The position numbers were made by a program, and so were the translations under genes. A stretch of 52,968 bases of DNA from an uncultured Prevotella sp. (lineage in GTDB: Bacteria > Bacteroidota > Bacteroidia > Bacteroidales > Bacteroidaceae): contig USHV01000018.1 in NCBI GenBank assembly GCA_900554695.1, positions 1-52,968 on the forward strand, written 5' to 3'. Position 1 is the first letter of the stretch, and each line of letters starts with the position of its first letter. This document shows positions 43,289 to 52,968 of this stretch, in pieces. The notes below the pieces were generated by a model. It ran no database searches. It was not told the DNA's origin and was given only the letters and a program-made list of their open reading frames with translations.

Positions 43289-45592
43289 TCAGAACGGATA
43301 GCCTATGGCAAAATGCAGGCTCTGGCCGTCGGCAAACGAGGATATGTTGTAGAAGCCTTTCTTGTAGGGCACATGGAGTCCGATACCCCAGTCGAGTCGC
43401 AGAACGAAGAACTCAAGGTCGTAACGCAGACCGATACCTGTGCCAAGGGCGGTTTCCTTGAGAAGGTTCTTCACCTTGAACACGGAGTTGGTGCGGTAGC
43501 CGTCGTCGCGCAAAGCCCACACGTTGCCCGCGTCGAGGAATGTGGCTCCATACAGGTCGCCGAAGAGCCGGAAGCGGTATTCAAGATTGGCTTGCAGCTT
43601 CATGTCTCCGGTCTGGTCCATATACGATATGCGCTCGCTGTCGGTATGATATGCACCCGGACCTATGCTGCGCACATTGAAGGCACGTATGCTGTTGGCT
43701 CCTCCCACATAGAACTGCTCGCTGTAAGGTGCGCTGACGGAATTGCCGTAGGCCCAGATAAGGCCGGCACTGACGTGACCGACGAGCTGACTGTAGTCGC
43801 CCACAGCCCATGTCTTGCTGAAGTCGGTCTCTATCTTGAAGAACTGCGCATACGGATTCTTGAACATCTGCTTGGATTTCTCGTTCCACTTCTGGCCGGC
43901 TGCCATATATCCCAAAGACAGGAGATTGGAAGCCTCGCTCACTACCACCTGCCAGTAGATAGGACTACGATAGGTTGACGGACTGGTATATGTGTATGAG
44001 TAACGCATCTTAGGCACGAATTGGTCGGCCATGGTCACAAGCAGATAAGGGTTGTCGTTCATCACCTCGCCGAAGGCTTCTGTCATGTGCTGCATGTACT
44101 CGTATTGCAGAATGAGCGGACTGAGCTGATGCACAGAGGTGGCTGTGCGCTGGAAATTGTATGTCAGCTCACCCGAGACAATATGTCTCTTGAAATATCC
44201 GGAGCGGTTGATTACGCTCGATGAAGCCTTGAGAATGGTGGACGGAGTATTATACCATCGCACACGTCTCCAGAAAGGAAGCACCAGTCTGGGAAGTGTC
44301 AGCGAGACGTTTGCGCCATATTCATACGAATTCATTTTTGAGCTGCTGCCGTCTGCGTTGTGACCTGTCTGCCATTCATACGATCCGTTGATGTTGATAT
44401 CGAGTTTCTCACCTCCGCGGAAAGCGTTGCGCCGGCTGATACCTATCACTGCTCCCGGGCCGAGCTTGCCGCTTGTCTTGCCAACCATGTTGGCTTCGAC
44501 ATATAAATCGTAAGGTTTGTCGAACACACAATTCAGCGTGAGGTCAAGCGTATCGCAGTTTTCCGTAGTGTCGCGAGGATTAAACTTGAAATCGACATAG
44601 CTGAAAAGTCCGGTGCTTGTTATCTTGTTGGCCGACTGCAGATAGTCGTCATAACTGTACACCTTGCGTGGTCGCAGCTTCAGATCGCGAAGTATCACAC
44701 GTGTGCGGAGCGGTGGTTTACGTCCGTTGAAACGCACGGTGAAATATCTGTGTACGAGCGAATCGTTCAGCTGTTCCATATAATCCTTGCGCAACTCCAG
44801 ATTCACCTTACCCAGATACCATTTGCGACGCACATTGGCCGGAGTGTTGTCTGCAAACTGCAAACGCAACTGCACAGTGTCGGGCACGGAAATAGTGTCG
44901 GCAAGATAAGAGGTGTAGCCGGGCTGATAATAATAATATCCGTTGTTGCGGAACACGTTGCTTAGGCGCGTACGCTCGGCATCGAGAGTGGAAACCTTGA
45001 ACGGATCGCCCGGATGAATGAGCGTCTCGCTGAGTGTAGAACGTATGAGGGAGTCGGCACGCGGCGGGAAATTGACATAACGGAGCGAGTCTATGCGATA
45101 CAAATGTCCCATATTGACGGTATAACCTATCTTCGCCTTCTTGGGATTTTTCTGCGTAATGACCTTATATTCAACATTGGCATCGAAATATCCGTTGGAA
45201 CGCAGCAACTCGTTCGCCACGTTTGCACGCAGTTCCGGATTGACCCGGCTCATCAGAACCGGGGGCTTGCCGAACGACTTTGTCATCCATTTAGAGAACA
45301 CAGAACGCGATTTTGAGAACGTGTTCCATATCCACAACCCGTAAGGGAACGGCGAACGATAGTATGAACTTCCGAACAACGCGCCGTTGGGAGCTGTGGC
45401 AAGAGCAGCCTCAACCTCTTCCTTGACAGAAAGGAAATGGCTGTTCTTCTCATAGTTCTGATATTCTATTTTTGTAAGACCCACGAACAACTGGTCGTCC
45501 TCAGGTATGTTTTTCGTACTTGAACAGGACGACAGCAGGCATACTGTCAGTAGGGCGACGCATAATGATGAGCTATTTATCTTTATTTTCAT
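43289..45592 (-). CDS. tamL: TamL: lipidated TamA-type outer-membrane assembly protein
   Basis: A 767-residue BamA/TamA superfamily protein (Omp85). It carries a lipoprotein signal with lipobox LLSSC (Cys23), the feature that marks Bacteroidetes TamL rather than proteobacterial TamA. POTRA domains occupy residues ~35-380 (YKVITQKNPKKAKIGYTV, RVILRDLKLRPRKVYSYDDYL). The 16-strand barrel fills the rest, with the conserved GGANSIRAFNVRSIGPG (VRGF-type loop-6 motif region), FLDAGNVWAL, GTGIGLRYDLEFFVLRLDWGIGL and the final strand ending in Phe (LHFAIGYPF). It pairs with TamB in the inner membrane to insert or transport outer-membrane components. Its start overlaps the tamB end by 20 bp. Confidence 0.93.
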   Translation of the reverse strand: MKIKINSSSLCVALLTVCLLSSCSSTKNIPEDDQLFVGLTKIEYQNYEKNSHFLSVKEEVEAALATAPNGALFGSSYYRSPFPYGLWIWNTFSKSRSVFSKWMTKSFGKPPVLMSRVNPELRANVANELLRSNGYFDANVEYKVITQKNPKKAKIGYTVNMGHLYRIDSLRYVNFPPRADSLIRSTLSETLIHPGDPFKVSTLDAERTRLSNVFRNNGYYYYQPGYTSYLADTISVPDTVQLRLQFADNTPANVRRKWYLGKVNLELRKDYMEQLNDSLVHRYFTVRFNGRKPPLRTRVILRDLKLRPRKVYSYDDYLQSANKITSTGLFSYVDFKFNPRDTTENCDTLDLTLNCVFDKPYDLYVEANMVGKTSGKLGPGAVIGISRRNAFRGGEKLDININGSYEWQTGHNADGSSSKMNSYEYGANVSLTLPRLVLPFWRRVRWYNTPSTILKASSSVINRSGYFKRHIVSGELTYNFQRTATSVHQLSPLILQYEYMQHMTEAFGEVMNDNPYLLVTMADQFVPKMRYSYTYTSPSTYRSPIYWQVVVSEASNLLSLGYMAAGQKWNEKSKQMFKNPYAQFFKIETDFSKTWAVGDYSQLVGHVSAGLIWAYGNSVSAPYSEQFYVGGANSIRAFNVRSIGPGAYHTDSERISYMDQTGDMKLQANLEYRFRLFGDLYGATFLDAGNVWALRDDGYRTNSVFKVKNLLKETALGTGIGLRYDLEFFVLRLDWGIGLHVPYKKGFYNISSFADGQSLHFAIGYPF

Positions 45593-48500
45593 TTTCTTTT
45601 ACGGTAACAGAGTCCTTCGGTGATGTGATTTCTGACGGTTTGCTGCTCTTGAATCTGAATATATCAGTCAGACGCTGAAGCTTACGACGCCACATGAAAC
45701 CACCGCCATACTTTCCTACATAACCCTCAAGCCAGTCGTAACTGTCTCGTTCGTAGAACAGACGGAGATACTTGTTGGAGTTCTGACTGAGACGATATTC
45801 GAATGTAACATTGTCGAAGAACGTGTTGTTCTGGTTCTCCACTTCTGCGCCTGTTGATACCTTACCGCCGATAACGATATTGAGACGGTTGTTCCAGAAG
45901 CGTTTTGAGAACTTGAACGAATAGTCTGTCTGCACCTGACCACTGCTGAGCGTGGTGTTGTCCATGCCGAAACTCAGGTCGAGAGTGCGCAATGCGTTTC
46001 CTGATATGGAATTAATCTGACTGTTGAGGAATGCACTCAGCGCACTGTTCATTGAGAATGAGCTGGTGTTTCCATCAGCAAGATACATACCGGTGGTGAG
46101 CATTGTCACGGCAAGCTTACCGCGGTTTTCCTCGGACATAGTCTGGAGCTGATTGTGTATTGTGAGGTCTTCCGGTGCGTCAATCGTGAACTGCAGTCCC
46201 ATATTGTTGAGCGTTTTTGTTATGACAACTCCGCAATTGAACAGTACGGTACGCCCTGTACCGCCGTCGGTGGAGACATTACACTTGGTCTGCTCGGTTG
46301 CTGTGATATTCAGCTTCGGATTCATCGGGTCGCCCATAAACTCGATATAGCTGCCGTCTTGTATGACAAACGTCTTTAAAGGTATCACTGGCAACGAATA
46401 CTTCATCTCACCGTTACTCAGCGTATAACGACCTGTCAACCGGAGGTTGTCCATCGCATTATACTGCATACGCAGGTCGCCACCGCCTATAAGGTCGATA
46501 TAGTTGGAATGACTTGCATTCAACGCACACATGATATGGGCGCCCTCATCTATGCTAAGAGTGACATCCATGTCCATACCTGTAAGGGCCGGACGGGTAA
46601 CAACATCCTCGGTTGAGTCGTTGAAGTTGACAAATTCTACGAGATCGTTGAGCTGATTGTCTGTTGACAATGGGGAATCGCGCAATACATACGTCATGTC
46701 TGTGGAACCGAGCACATCCAATTTGCCTCTTAACTGCATGTTTTCAAGTGAGCCTTTCATCATGCCGTAGAAGTTCACATAGGCCTTACCGTAGGCTTCC
46801 GAACGCGGATTCTCCTTTGAGTTTATAAGCTGATAATTCGTAGCCTGCACCCCAAGTTCAAGATACATGTCGTTCATGTTGGAGAAATCAAAATATCCCG
46901 AGAGAGCCAATGGGCTGTCATTCTGGGCGTACATCTTGAATTTATCGAAAACAAGATGACTTTTTGAGATTGTAAGCGGAGTCTCATCGAAACGGAGTTT
47001 TACGCCATAAGGCGCGCTTGCGACGTAAGCCGAGTCGAACTTCACCTCACCATTCACACGTGGTTCAGACAACGCACCCTTAAGTGAAAGCTTGCCTCCG
47101 GCATATCCTTGGAATGATATTATACGGTCAGGTATAAAACCATTCATCATCCGGAGAGGCGTACGGTTAAGTGTAAGATCCGCATCCAGATATCCGTCTC
47201 CGGAAGAATTGTAAGTACCATTCAGCACGGCAATCTCCTCGTTATCACACATCAGGAATCCGTCCACATAATGACTGTCGTCTGATTTAGGCATGTATGC
47301 GAACTCGCTTGACAGATCTCCTATATGGTTGCCCTCATAAGCGAAATCGTCTATTGTCACAGCTGAGGATATGTTTATTTCTCCTTCATTACGCACAATG
47401 TGGAAATCGCTGTTCATAATGCCTGACATCTGAGGCACATAGGGAATGACAGCAAGTACCTTTGCAAGGTCAAACTTAACCAAAGCAACGGTCATATCCT
47501 GAAGAGCTTCCGTACTGTCGTTGGTAAACACGCGTACACCCATGCCATCATCAGCCTGAAGGCTTAAATTAGCAGATATATGTTTGTCATCGCCAAGGAA
47601 CAGATAGTTATCGCTGTTGACATGGAACGGTTTATATGCAAGTATCGGCGTGCCCCTGCTTCCAAGCCGCAGACGAAGTCCGTTGGGCGCCATCGCAGCA
47701 TCAAGACCGACAGACACGCCCACCCTATCCTGAGCATCGAACATGCGGACACCGAAATACAGACCACGTTCGTAAAATGCTCCACGGAAAAGAGTATTGA
47801 AAACATACTGTGGATTACCCGGACCGTTACGCACCTGTCCATTGAAATCGGTGCGTACAGAGTCGGAATTTATTGCCAGACGTATAGTATCAATCCTTAC
47901 ACCTGACACTATGAGAGAATCCACGGCAATGTTACCGTTTATTCCATCGTAAGAAGATGAACGCAAATCCATATGAGCGTTCTTGATGTCATAGCCGAAA
48001 CGGTTAAGCGAACGAGTGAAGAAATTGCTGCGTCCAGCATAAAAATGGAATGACATCTGCGGGAAATATTGACGCAACTTCACCTGATCGATGTATCGTT
48101 CTTTCAATTGTTTCTTAACCTCAGCCATAAGTCCCTGACCGTTGCGCATGAGTTTCTCGTATCCACCTGCCGCACTTACCATGAGATCAAAGTCTCCACT
48201 CTTGACAACGGCAAATGTTGAGTCCGTGCGTGTGAACGCATTGACAACAATGTCTTCAGGAGTATATACTCGTGAACTGTCTGTAATTGAAATATCGCGT
48301 ATACTTCCACTTATACTATGATTCTTTTTGAAATTGCTGGCAAAGTCGATGTCAGCTTTCAAAGATGCCTCTACAGGCACATCGAACACCTGTAATTTGT
48401 AAAGATCGGCGTTCACGATATCGCATGAGACATTAGCTTGCAGACGCTTGTGATTCATCATTGCATTGAGCACAACAGTTCCGTCAAGTAACGGATTATG

Positions 48501-50195
48501 ACTGTCGAGGGTCGCACGAGCCTTACCATGTTCAAGAGATGCCGTAAATGTCATTCCCGAAAAATCGTATCCTGAATAAATGAAATCCAAGACCGAAGCA
48601 TTGATATTGAGTTTTGTGGCGGCAGAACGCAAATCAGTGCCCTTTCCATTTATGTTTATGCTTCCGGAGAACGGTTTCATTGAGAGTCCCGGAACAAAAT
48701 GACTTACATTCAAGGCCTTGGCATCAGCTTTAGCCATATAGGTCATACCGGATGTATTCATGGCTGCGACAAGCTTCAGGCGTCCTCCACCTTCAGAGGC
48801 TACCATATCCACATCGTACTTCGTGCCTTTTGCCATCAAACGTCCGTCGACAGCTATTCCCCGCGGAATACGCAACGAAGGATTGCCAATGAGAGCCGTA
48901 ACGAAATCGAGATTATGCGTACGAGCCTTGACCGTGATGTCCGCACCGAACTTCTTGCTGTCGGTTATGTTTGACAAGTTTCCTTTTCCACTTATGCTGA
49001 AAGCTGTCGGCAAATTTATCACAACGCCATTGAGCGCGGCCCGTTTCATATTACCCGTGACAGAAGCCTTGAGCGAAAGCGGATAGTTAGGCCAACGTCT
49101 CATGAATCCGGCGGGCATGCCTGCCATACAACGCACCAGATCCTGTTTACCCACAGACGCATCGACAAACACATCGAGCTTGCCGGCTGATACACCGGAA
49201 GAGAGCGCATTTAACGCAAGGTCGGCCCTTGCCCTCAGGTACGACTCACTTGTACGCAAACGGAAATCGGGCAGCTTAATCCGCACTGAGTCCAACGAGA
49301 CAGCACCGGACAGTTCTGTCACGCTGAGTCCGCTCTTCTCATAGAATCCACATTTGCGCACATTGAGATTTAATGCCGAATTATAATACAGAATGGAATC
49401 TACCGAGAAGTTCAGACTTGAGAGGGCTATATGGTTATAATCCAGTCCGGATACGCGACCGGAAAAGTTATTGTCATATTCCACCTTTCCGTCTTCCAGA
49501 TTGAGTTTACCTACACTGTATTTGCTGTCATGCAGGTCGAAATTGCCCTCTTCAGCCTTGAACTCCGACATGTATGCCATGACCTGAAGTGTATCTCCCG
49601 GCATATGAACCGTGACGGATGTGCGGGATATATCAAGATTGTCAACACATATTTTCCAGAAGTTCTCGCTTTTTGTCGTATCCTCAGGAACAGTGTCGCT
49701 CAAAGCCACATCGACATGCGCATCGGCCAGCGACACATCATTGATACGCACAGTCTCCTTTTTTAAATCTATGCCGTGACTTACCAGCTCCAATTTTCCG
49801 AGTTTACCCTTAACTCTGGCACTCTTGACAAATCCGGCCGTATTCATATTGACATCGCTCAAACTGAGTCTGTCTATCTCTACCTGACTTCTGAACAATG
49901 GCAGAAGTCTTACGTCAACAATTACATTGCGTATTCCGGCTATCGTATCCGTTACATTTGGAAGCGAATCGACTTTCTGGAGAACGCTGACTCCGTTAAC
50001 ACTCAAATTGAGAGGAAAGGCAAGCCGTACATTGTCCACTGAGATGTCGAGGCCTGTCTTTTCTGAAGCCGAAGCCACAACCTGTCTGACAAGCCAATTC
50101 TGAACCGGTGGTATATATAACAGCACAGCCAGGATGAAAAACATCATGACTGGTATGAGTAAAACGATCAATATCCTTTTTAGTATTTTCTTCAT
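45573..50195 (-). CDS. tamB: TamB-like translocation and assembly module protein
   Basis: A 1540-residue protein with an N-terminal signal anchor (IVLLIPVMMFFILAVLLYIPP, about residues 9-29), then a long repetitive beta-rich (AsmA/TamB-like) body, and a C-terminal DUF490 domain from ~1150. The end region is recognised by RPALTGMDMDVTLSIDEGAHI, GRYTLSNGEMKYSLPVIPLK, FVIQDGSYIEFMGDPMNPKL and the YSFKFSKRFWNNRLNIVIGG stretch. TamB spans the periplasm as a hydrophobic groove and is linked to lipid transport and outer-membrane protein assembly. The partner tamL follows with a 20-bp overlap, confirming the pair. This is the largest gene in the window. Confidence 0.94.
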   Translation of the reverse strand: MKKILKRILIVLLIPVMMFFILAVLLYIPPVQNWLVRQVVASASEKTGLDISVDNVRLAFPLNLSVNGVSVLQKVDSLPNVTDTIAGIRNVIVDVRLLPLFRSQVEIDRLSLSDVNMNTAGFVKSARVKGKLGKLELVSHGIDLKKETVRINDVSLADAHVDVALSDTVPEDTTKSENFWKICVDNLDISRTSVTVHMPGDTLQVMAYMSEFKAEEGNFDLHDSKYSVGKLNLEDGKVEYDNNFSGRVSGLDYNHIALSSLNFSVDSILYYNSALNLNVRKCGFYEKSGLSVTELSGAVSLDSVRIKLPDFRLRTSESYLRARADLALNALSSGVSAGKLDVFVDASVGKQDLVRCMAGMPAGFMRRWPNYPLSLKASVTGNMKRAALNGVVINLPTAFSISGKGNLSNITDSKKFGADITVKARTHNLDFVTALIGNPSLRIPRGIAVDGRLMAKGTKYDVDMVASEGGGRLKLVAAMNTSGMTYMAKADAKALNVSHFVPGLSMKPFSGSININGKGTDLRSAATKLNINASVLDFIYSGYDFSGMTFTASLEHGKARATLDSHNPLLDGTVVLNAMMNHKRLQANVSCDIVNADLYKLQVFDVPVEASLKADIDFASNFKKNHSISGSIRDISITDSSRVYTPEDIVVNAFTRTDSTFAVVKSGDFDLMVSAAGGYEKLMRNGQGLMAEVKKQLKERYIDQVKLRQYFPQMSFHFYAGRSNFFTRSLNRFGYDIKNAHMDLRSSSYDGINGNIAVDSLIVSGVRIDTIRLAINSDSVRTDFNGQVRNGPGNPQYVFNTLFRGAFYERGLYFGVRMFDAQDRVGVSVGLDAAMAPNGLRLRLGSRGTPILAYKPFHVNSDNYLFLGDDKHISANLSLQADDGMGVRVFTNDSTEALQDMTVALVKFDLAKVLAVIPYVPQMSGIMNSDFHIVRNEGEINISSAVTIDDFAYEGNHIGDLSSEFAYMPKSDDSHYVDGFLMCDNEEIAVLNGTYNSSGDGYLDADLTLNRTPLRMMNGFIPDRIISFQGYAGGKLSLKGALSEPRVNGEVKFDSAYVASAPYGVKLRFDETPLTISKSHLVFDKFKMYAQNDSPLALSGYFDFSNMNDMYLELGVQATNYQLINSKENPRSEAYGKAYVNFYGMMKGSLENMQLRGKLDVLGSTDMTYVLRDSPLSTDNQLNDLVEFVNFNDSTEDVVTRPALTGMDMDVTLSIDEGAHIMCALNASHSNYIDLIGGGDLRMQYNAMDNLRLTGRYTLSNGEMKYSLPVIPLKTFVIQDGSYIEFMGDPMNPKLNITATEQTKCNVSTDGGTGRTVLFNCGVVITKTLNNMGLQFTIDAPEDLTIHNQLQTMSEENRGKLAVTMLTTGMYLADGNTSSFSMNSALSAFLNSQINSISGNALRTLDLSFGMDNTTLSSGQVQTDYSFKFSKRFWNNRLNIVIGGKVSTGAEVENQNNTFFDNVTFEYRLSQNSNKYLRLFYERDSYDWLEGYVGKYGGGFMWRRKLQRLTDIFRFKSSKPSEITSPKDSVTVKENENKDK

Positions 50196-50268
50196 CGGCT
50201 TGTCTTTGTCTGTAAGTCAGGACATTCTCCGTAATGTTTATGGAGCAATGACCGTATGGATAGATATG

Positions 50269-50943
50269 TCAGGTGGTACGGACTATTTCACGCCACAACG
50301 GCTCGTCAGGAAGTATTGCGTCGAACTTCATCTGCTTTTTTGATACAGGGTGCACGAACGAGACCGATGCGGAAACCAGGGATATGCTACCATCAGGATT
50401 ACTGCGTCGCGCCCCATATTTCAGATCGCCTTTTATAGGACATCCCATCGCGGCAAGCTGACAACGTATCTGATGATGGCGTCCTGTCTTAAGCTCAACC
50501 TCCAATAATGTATAATTGTCTGTATGTCCGACCTCACGATAATCAAGTATCGCCTTTTTAGAGCCCGGAACCTCATGATCGTAGCAATAGCTTTTGTTCT
50601 GTTTCTCGTTGCGCACGAGCCATCCTATAAGTGTGTCCGAAGTTTTCGGCGGTTTGTTTGCGGTCAGTGCCAGATATGTCTTATGCACCTCGCCTTTACG
50701 GAACATCTCATTCAAACGCGAAAGGGCTTTTGACGTACGGGCAAATATCACCACACCGGAGACAGGACGGTCGAGACGATGGACAACACCAAGGAAAACA
50801 TTTCCCGGCTTGTTATATTTGTTCTTTATGTATTCCTTAACGACTTCGGACAGAGGCTTGTCGCCCGTCTTGTCGCCCTGAACTATCTCACCGCTATTCT
50901 TGTTTACGACAATTATGTGGTTATCTTCGTATAAAACATTCAT
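50269..50943 (-). CDS. RluA-family pseudouridine synthase
   Basis: Converts specific uridines in rRNA or tRNA to pseudouridine. The 224-residue protein contains the family motif HRLDRPVSGVVIFARTSKALSRL with catalytic Asp58, the preceding VLYEDNHIIVVNK start, and the C-terminal RQR-type motif GRHHQIRCQLAAMGCPIKGDLKYGA. There is no S4 domain, so it belongs to the short RluA/RluC-like group; the exact target base is unknown. It lies 73 bp upstream of tamB on the same strand and may be co-transcribed. Confidence 0.92.
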   Translation of the reverse strand: MNVLYEDNHIIVVNKNSGEIVQGDKTGDKPLSEVVKEYIKNKYNKPGNVFLGVVHRLDRPVSGVVIFARTSKALSRLNEMFRKGEVHKTYLALTANKPPKTSDTLIGWLVRNEKQNKSYCYDHEVPGSKKAILDYREVGHTDNYTLLEVELKTGRHHQIRCQLAAMGCPIKGDLKYGARRSNPDGSISLVSASVSFVHPVSKKQMKFDAILPDEPLWREIVRTT

Positions 50944-50952
50944 CCATATTAA

Positions 50953-51015
50953 ATATTAATGCACAATCCATAAAATATGTCCGATAAACATAAATTATGA
51001 ATTATGCATTATTAA
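50953..51015. repeat. Large imperfect inverted repeat between fabG and the pseudouridine synthase gene
   Basis: The left arm 50953-50979 (ATTAATGCACAATCCATAA...) and right arm 50989-51015 (CATAAATTATGAATTATGCA...) are imperfect reverse complements over about 25 bp with a 9-nt loop. The AT-rich hairpin has no T run after it. Confidence 0.6.
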
Positions 51016-51029
51016 TAGTCTATCTGTAA

Positions 51030-51776
51030 TTACATGTTCATACCGCCATCAACCTGTATTACCTGACCGGTAACATAAGATGACATGTCTGATGCGAGGA
51101 ATGTGGCAACGTTAGCAATATCCTCAACAGTTCCGCCACGGCGCAGAGGAATCTTCTTGATCCATTCAGCACGTATATTGTCAGGTAAAGCCTGGGTCAT
51201 GGCTGTATCGATGAAGCCCGGAGCTATTGCGTTGGCACGTACGCCACGGCTACCGATTTCCTGGCCGATACTCTTTGCCAAGGCTATAAGACCAGCCTTA
51301 GACGCAGCGTAGTTGCTCTGTCCGGCATTTCCATGAACGCCCACTACAGACGCCATGTTAATGATGGAACCGCTCTTCTGACGCATCATTATAGGTGTGC
51401 AGGCGTGGATGAAATTGAACGCAGACTTCAGGTTTACTGCAATAACTGCATCCCACTGAGTCTCGGTCATACGAGCCATCAGACCGTCCTTTGTTATTCC
51501 TGCATTATTAACAAGAATATCAATGCTGCCGAAGTCCTCGTGAACCTTCTTTACAACCTCTTCTGTCTCACCGAAAAGCGCTGCATTACTTGCATAACCT
51601 TTTGCCTTAACACCAAGTGCGAGAAGCTCGTTCTCTGTAGCTTTACCGTTCTCGTCGATAACCAGGTCGGTGAATGCTATGTTTGCACCCTCTGACGCAA
51701 ATTTCAGCGCGATTGCTTTACCAATACCGCGCGCAGCTCCTGTGATAAGAGCTGTCTTTCCTGTTAAAAGTCCCAT
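51030..51776 (-). CDS. fabG: 3-oxoacyl-ACP reductase
   Basis: FabG reduces 3-oxoacyl-ACP with NADPH in fatty-acid elongation. The 248-residue short-chain dehydrogenase has the cofactor loop TGAARGIGKA (12-21), NNAGITKDG (90-98), the active-site triad Ser143, Tyr156 and Lys160 (YAASKAGL), and the C-terminal YVTGQVIQVDGGMNM, all typical of FabG. It lies 40 bp downstream of the TetR-type regulator gene. The regulator may control it, but no operator is identified. Confidence 0.95.
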   Translation of the reverse strand: MGLLTGKTALITGAARGIGKAIALKFASEGANIAFTDLVIDENGKATENELLALGVKAKGYASNAALFGETEEVVKKVHEDFGSIDILVNNAGITKDGLMARMTETQWDAVIAVNLKSAFNFIHACTPIMMRQKSGSIINMASVVGVHGNAGQSNYAASKAGLIALAKSIGQEIGSRGVRANAIAPGFIDTAMTQALPDNIRAEWIKKIPLRRGGTVEDIANVATFLASDMSSYVTGQVIQVDGGMNM

Positions 51777-51816
51777 TTTCTTTTTATTATTTAAAATAAA
51801 TTATACTGTGTAATCA

Positions 51817-52410
51817 TCATTTTGAGGTATTTTTACCCAGCGCGCCATAAACCACCTTGGCGACAAGAGGTTTACTTGCCTCCTCTGTCATGCCGTGTCC
51901 CAGACGCCCGTATATGAACGGCACCTCAAGGCCCTTTATACAATAGTGCGTGATGTCTGCCACCAGATCGACATCCTCTATATCAAATTCGCCGTCGGCC
52001 TTGCCTTCTGCATACACCTTGCGGAACAGCTCGATTTCGTCCTCATCAAAATTCTTGCGGACCTTCTCAACCATCCAGATATTACGGAAGAACTCGGCAC
52101 GAAGATTTCCGTTACGCACAACCGTCTCCCTTATCATACTGAGATGCGTGTATATCAGTTCTATTATCTTGTCCTGAGGACGTATTTTCATGGCGGCTAC
52201 CTCGTCCAGCTTATCAGACAAGCGCTCTAATTCGGATTCTATTACTGCCGAATAAACATCTTCCTTTCTATTAAAATATGTATAAAGTGTTCTACGGCCT
52301 TTTCCTGACGCGACTGCTATGTCGTTCATGGTTGTATTGGCAATTCCATTCTTTGCAAACAACTGCCGCGCAACATCTACAAGTTTCTGCCGTGTTTTAG
52401 ATACTGACAT
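51817..52410 (-). CDS. TetR/AcrR-family transcriptional regulator
   Basis: A 197-residue repressor-type protein. The N-terminal HTH is clear: RQKLVDVARQLFAKNGIANTTMNDIAVASGKGRRTLYTYFNRKEDVY (residues 6-52), with the recognition helix GRRTLYTYF. The C-terminal ligand domain (60-195) is helical and unassigned. The gene is just upstream of fabG on the same strand with a consensus promoter at 52465-52496, so control of fatty-acid synthesis is a reasonable guess, not shown. The ligand is unknown. Confidence 0.9.
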   Translation of the reverse strand: MSVSKTRQKLVDVARQLFAKNGIANTTMNDIAVASGKGRRTLYTYFNRKEDVYSAVIESELERLSDKLDEVAAMKIRPQDKIIELIYTHLSMIRETVVRNGNLRAEFFRNIWMVEKVRKNFDEDEIELFRKVYAEGKADGEFDIEDVDLVADITHYCIKGLEVPFIYGRLGHGMTEEASKPLVAKVVYGALGKNTSK

Positions 52411-52464
52411 ACATTGTTATTATTTCATTAATTTCATATGTATGCACATAACATGCTACATGTG

Positions 52465-52496
52465 CAAAAATAAGATATTAATTTTATATATGCAAA
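52465..52496 (-). promoter_or_regulatory. Promoter of the tetR-fabG operon
   Basis: On the minus strand TTTG (52493-52496), a 20-bp spacer and TATTTTTG (52465-52472). Both boxes match the Bacteroidetes consensus. The start codon is ~55 bp downstream. Confidence 0.75.
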
Positions 52497-52968
52497 TAAA
52501 AACACATGGTTTTATGAATTTTCTACTATCACACTTTTATGCCAACGAAAGAAAACCGGACAATAGACTGATGAGAAACCGCCATCGCAACCGTGTCGCA
52601 ATGTCATGAAAACAGCAAGCACCAAGGACGTACAGATACTTAGAACGTCGGGAATCCACAAACATTCAGATTCATTTTATTAATAATCCTACCGGTAAAT
52701 TCGGTTCTTAAATCATGCGAAATACGGAATAACAGATTGACATAACAAAAATTATACCATTTATCCAAAATATTTTTCGCCCCGGACATTTCATATATCT
52801 ATGGTCATATCGTTATATGTAACATGCTTATTAACAGCGCAATAGTCGGCTTACACCCTATCTACTGCAATCAAAATATGCCTTATGTTTTTAGTGTTTC
52901 CGCAAAAATATCTCCCACCGTCAAGTTAGAAGTGCAACTCCGCCACCGCCTTCCTCCGTCCTTGGAGC
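52497..52968. other. AT-rich right end, nothing recognised
   Basis: About 470 bp to the window edge. Only short, domain-free reading frames are present. I see no RNA gene or repeat of the 22-bp type. Confidence 0.5.

Overview
The window is a stretch of chromosome from a Bacteroidales bacterium, most like Prevotella or a close relative. Several independent signs agree. Promoters have the Bacteroidetes form (TTTG, about 20 bp, TAnnTTTG). Two secreted proteins end in type IX secretion (T9SS) sorting domains. There is a lipidated TamA homologue (TamL) beside TamB, a GldE-ssb-phosphopantetheinyl transferase cluster, a DUF5686 outer-membrane protein, and a set of genes that looks like the Bacteroidetes inositol-lipid pathway. 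The species is not determined.

Layout. 1-2.4 kb: the end of an AraC-type regulator cut by the window edge, then a tandem pair of small AT-rich membrane proteins of unknown function. 2.4-7.2 kb: a two-gene minus-strand operon for T9SS-exported proteins (an FN3 adhesin-like protein and a C10 cysteine protease). 7.8-13 kb: a rhodanese lipoprotein, then a minus-strand run of four tRNAs, a conserved hypothetical gene, ssb, gldE and a phosphopantetheinyl transferase, then nspC (polyamine synthesis). 13-17.2 kb: a PAP2 phosphatase, a hotdog thioesterase and DUF5686. 17.2-19.7 kb: a plus-strand operon of a PgpA-type phosphatase, a GtrA protein, a CDP-alcohol phosphatidyltransferase and an Aur1-like PAP2 protein, read here as inositol phospholipid and inositol sphingolipid synthesis. 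19.7-24 kb: a GIN-domain lipoprotein, nrnA-like DHH phosphoesterase, a DUF4827 lipoprotein and a phosphoglucosamine mutase. 24.7-24.9 kb: tRNA-Thr and tRNA-Gly.

25-39 kb is one long minus-strand series: polysaccharide deacetylase and a DUF2723 membrane protein; a metal ABC ATPase and its binding lipoprotein (no permease gene here), a YqaA/DedA-like protein, a 310-residue membrane protein and purD; then a DPP-IV-like peptidase, an RlmL-like rRNA methyltransferase and serine acetyltransferase. 39-41.3 kb: a PiT phosphate transporter. 42.2-52.4 kb: a sugar nucleotidyltransferase, tamL-tamB, an RluA-type pseudouridine synthase, fabG and a TetR regulator. Much of the content serves the cell envelope (lipids, outer-membrane assembly, secretion, cell-wall precursors) alongside ordinary housekeeping genes.

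The most unusual structure is not a gene. Four intergenic spacers (about 7.4, 24.2, 29.6 and 41.7 kb) each carry five or six degenerate units in exact 22-bp register, and each unit is itself an imperfect palindrome of the form CYGAWA-N7-TWTCRG. No recognised feature explains these arrays.
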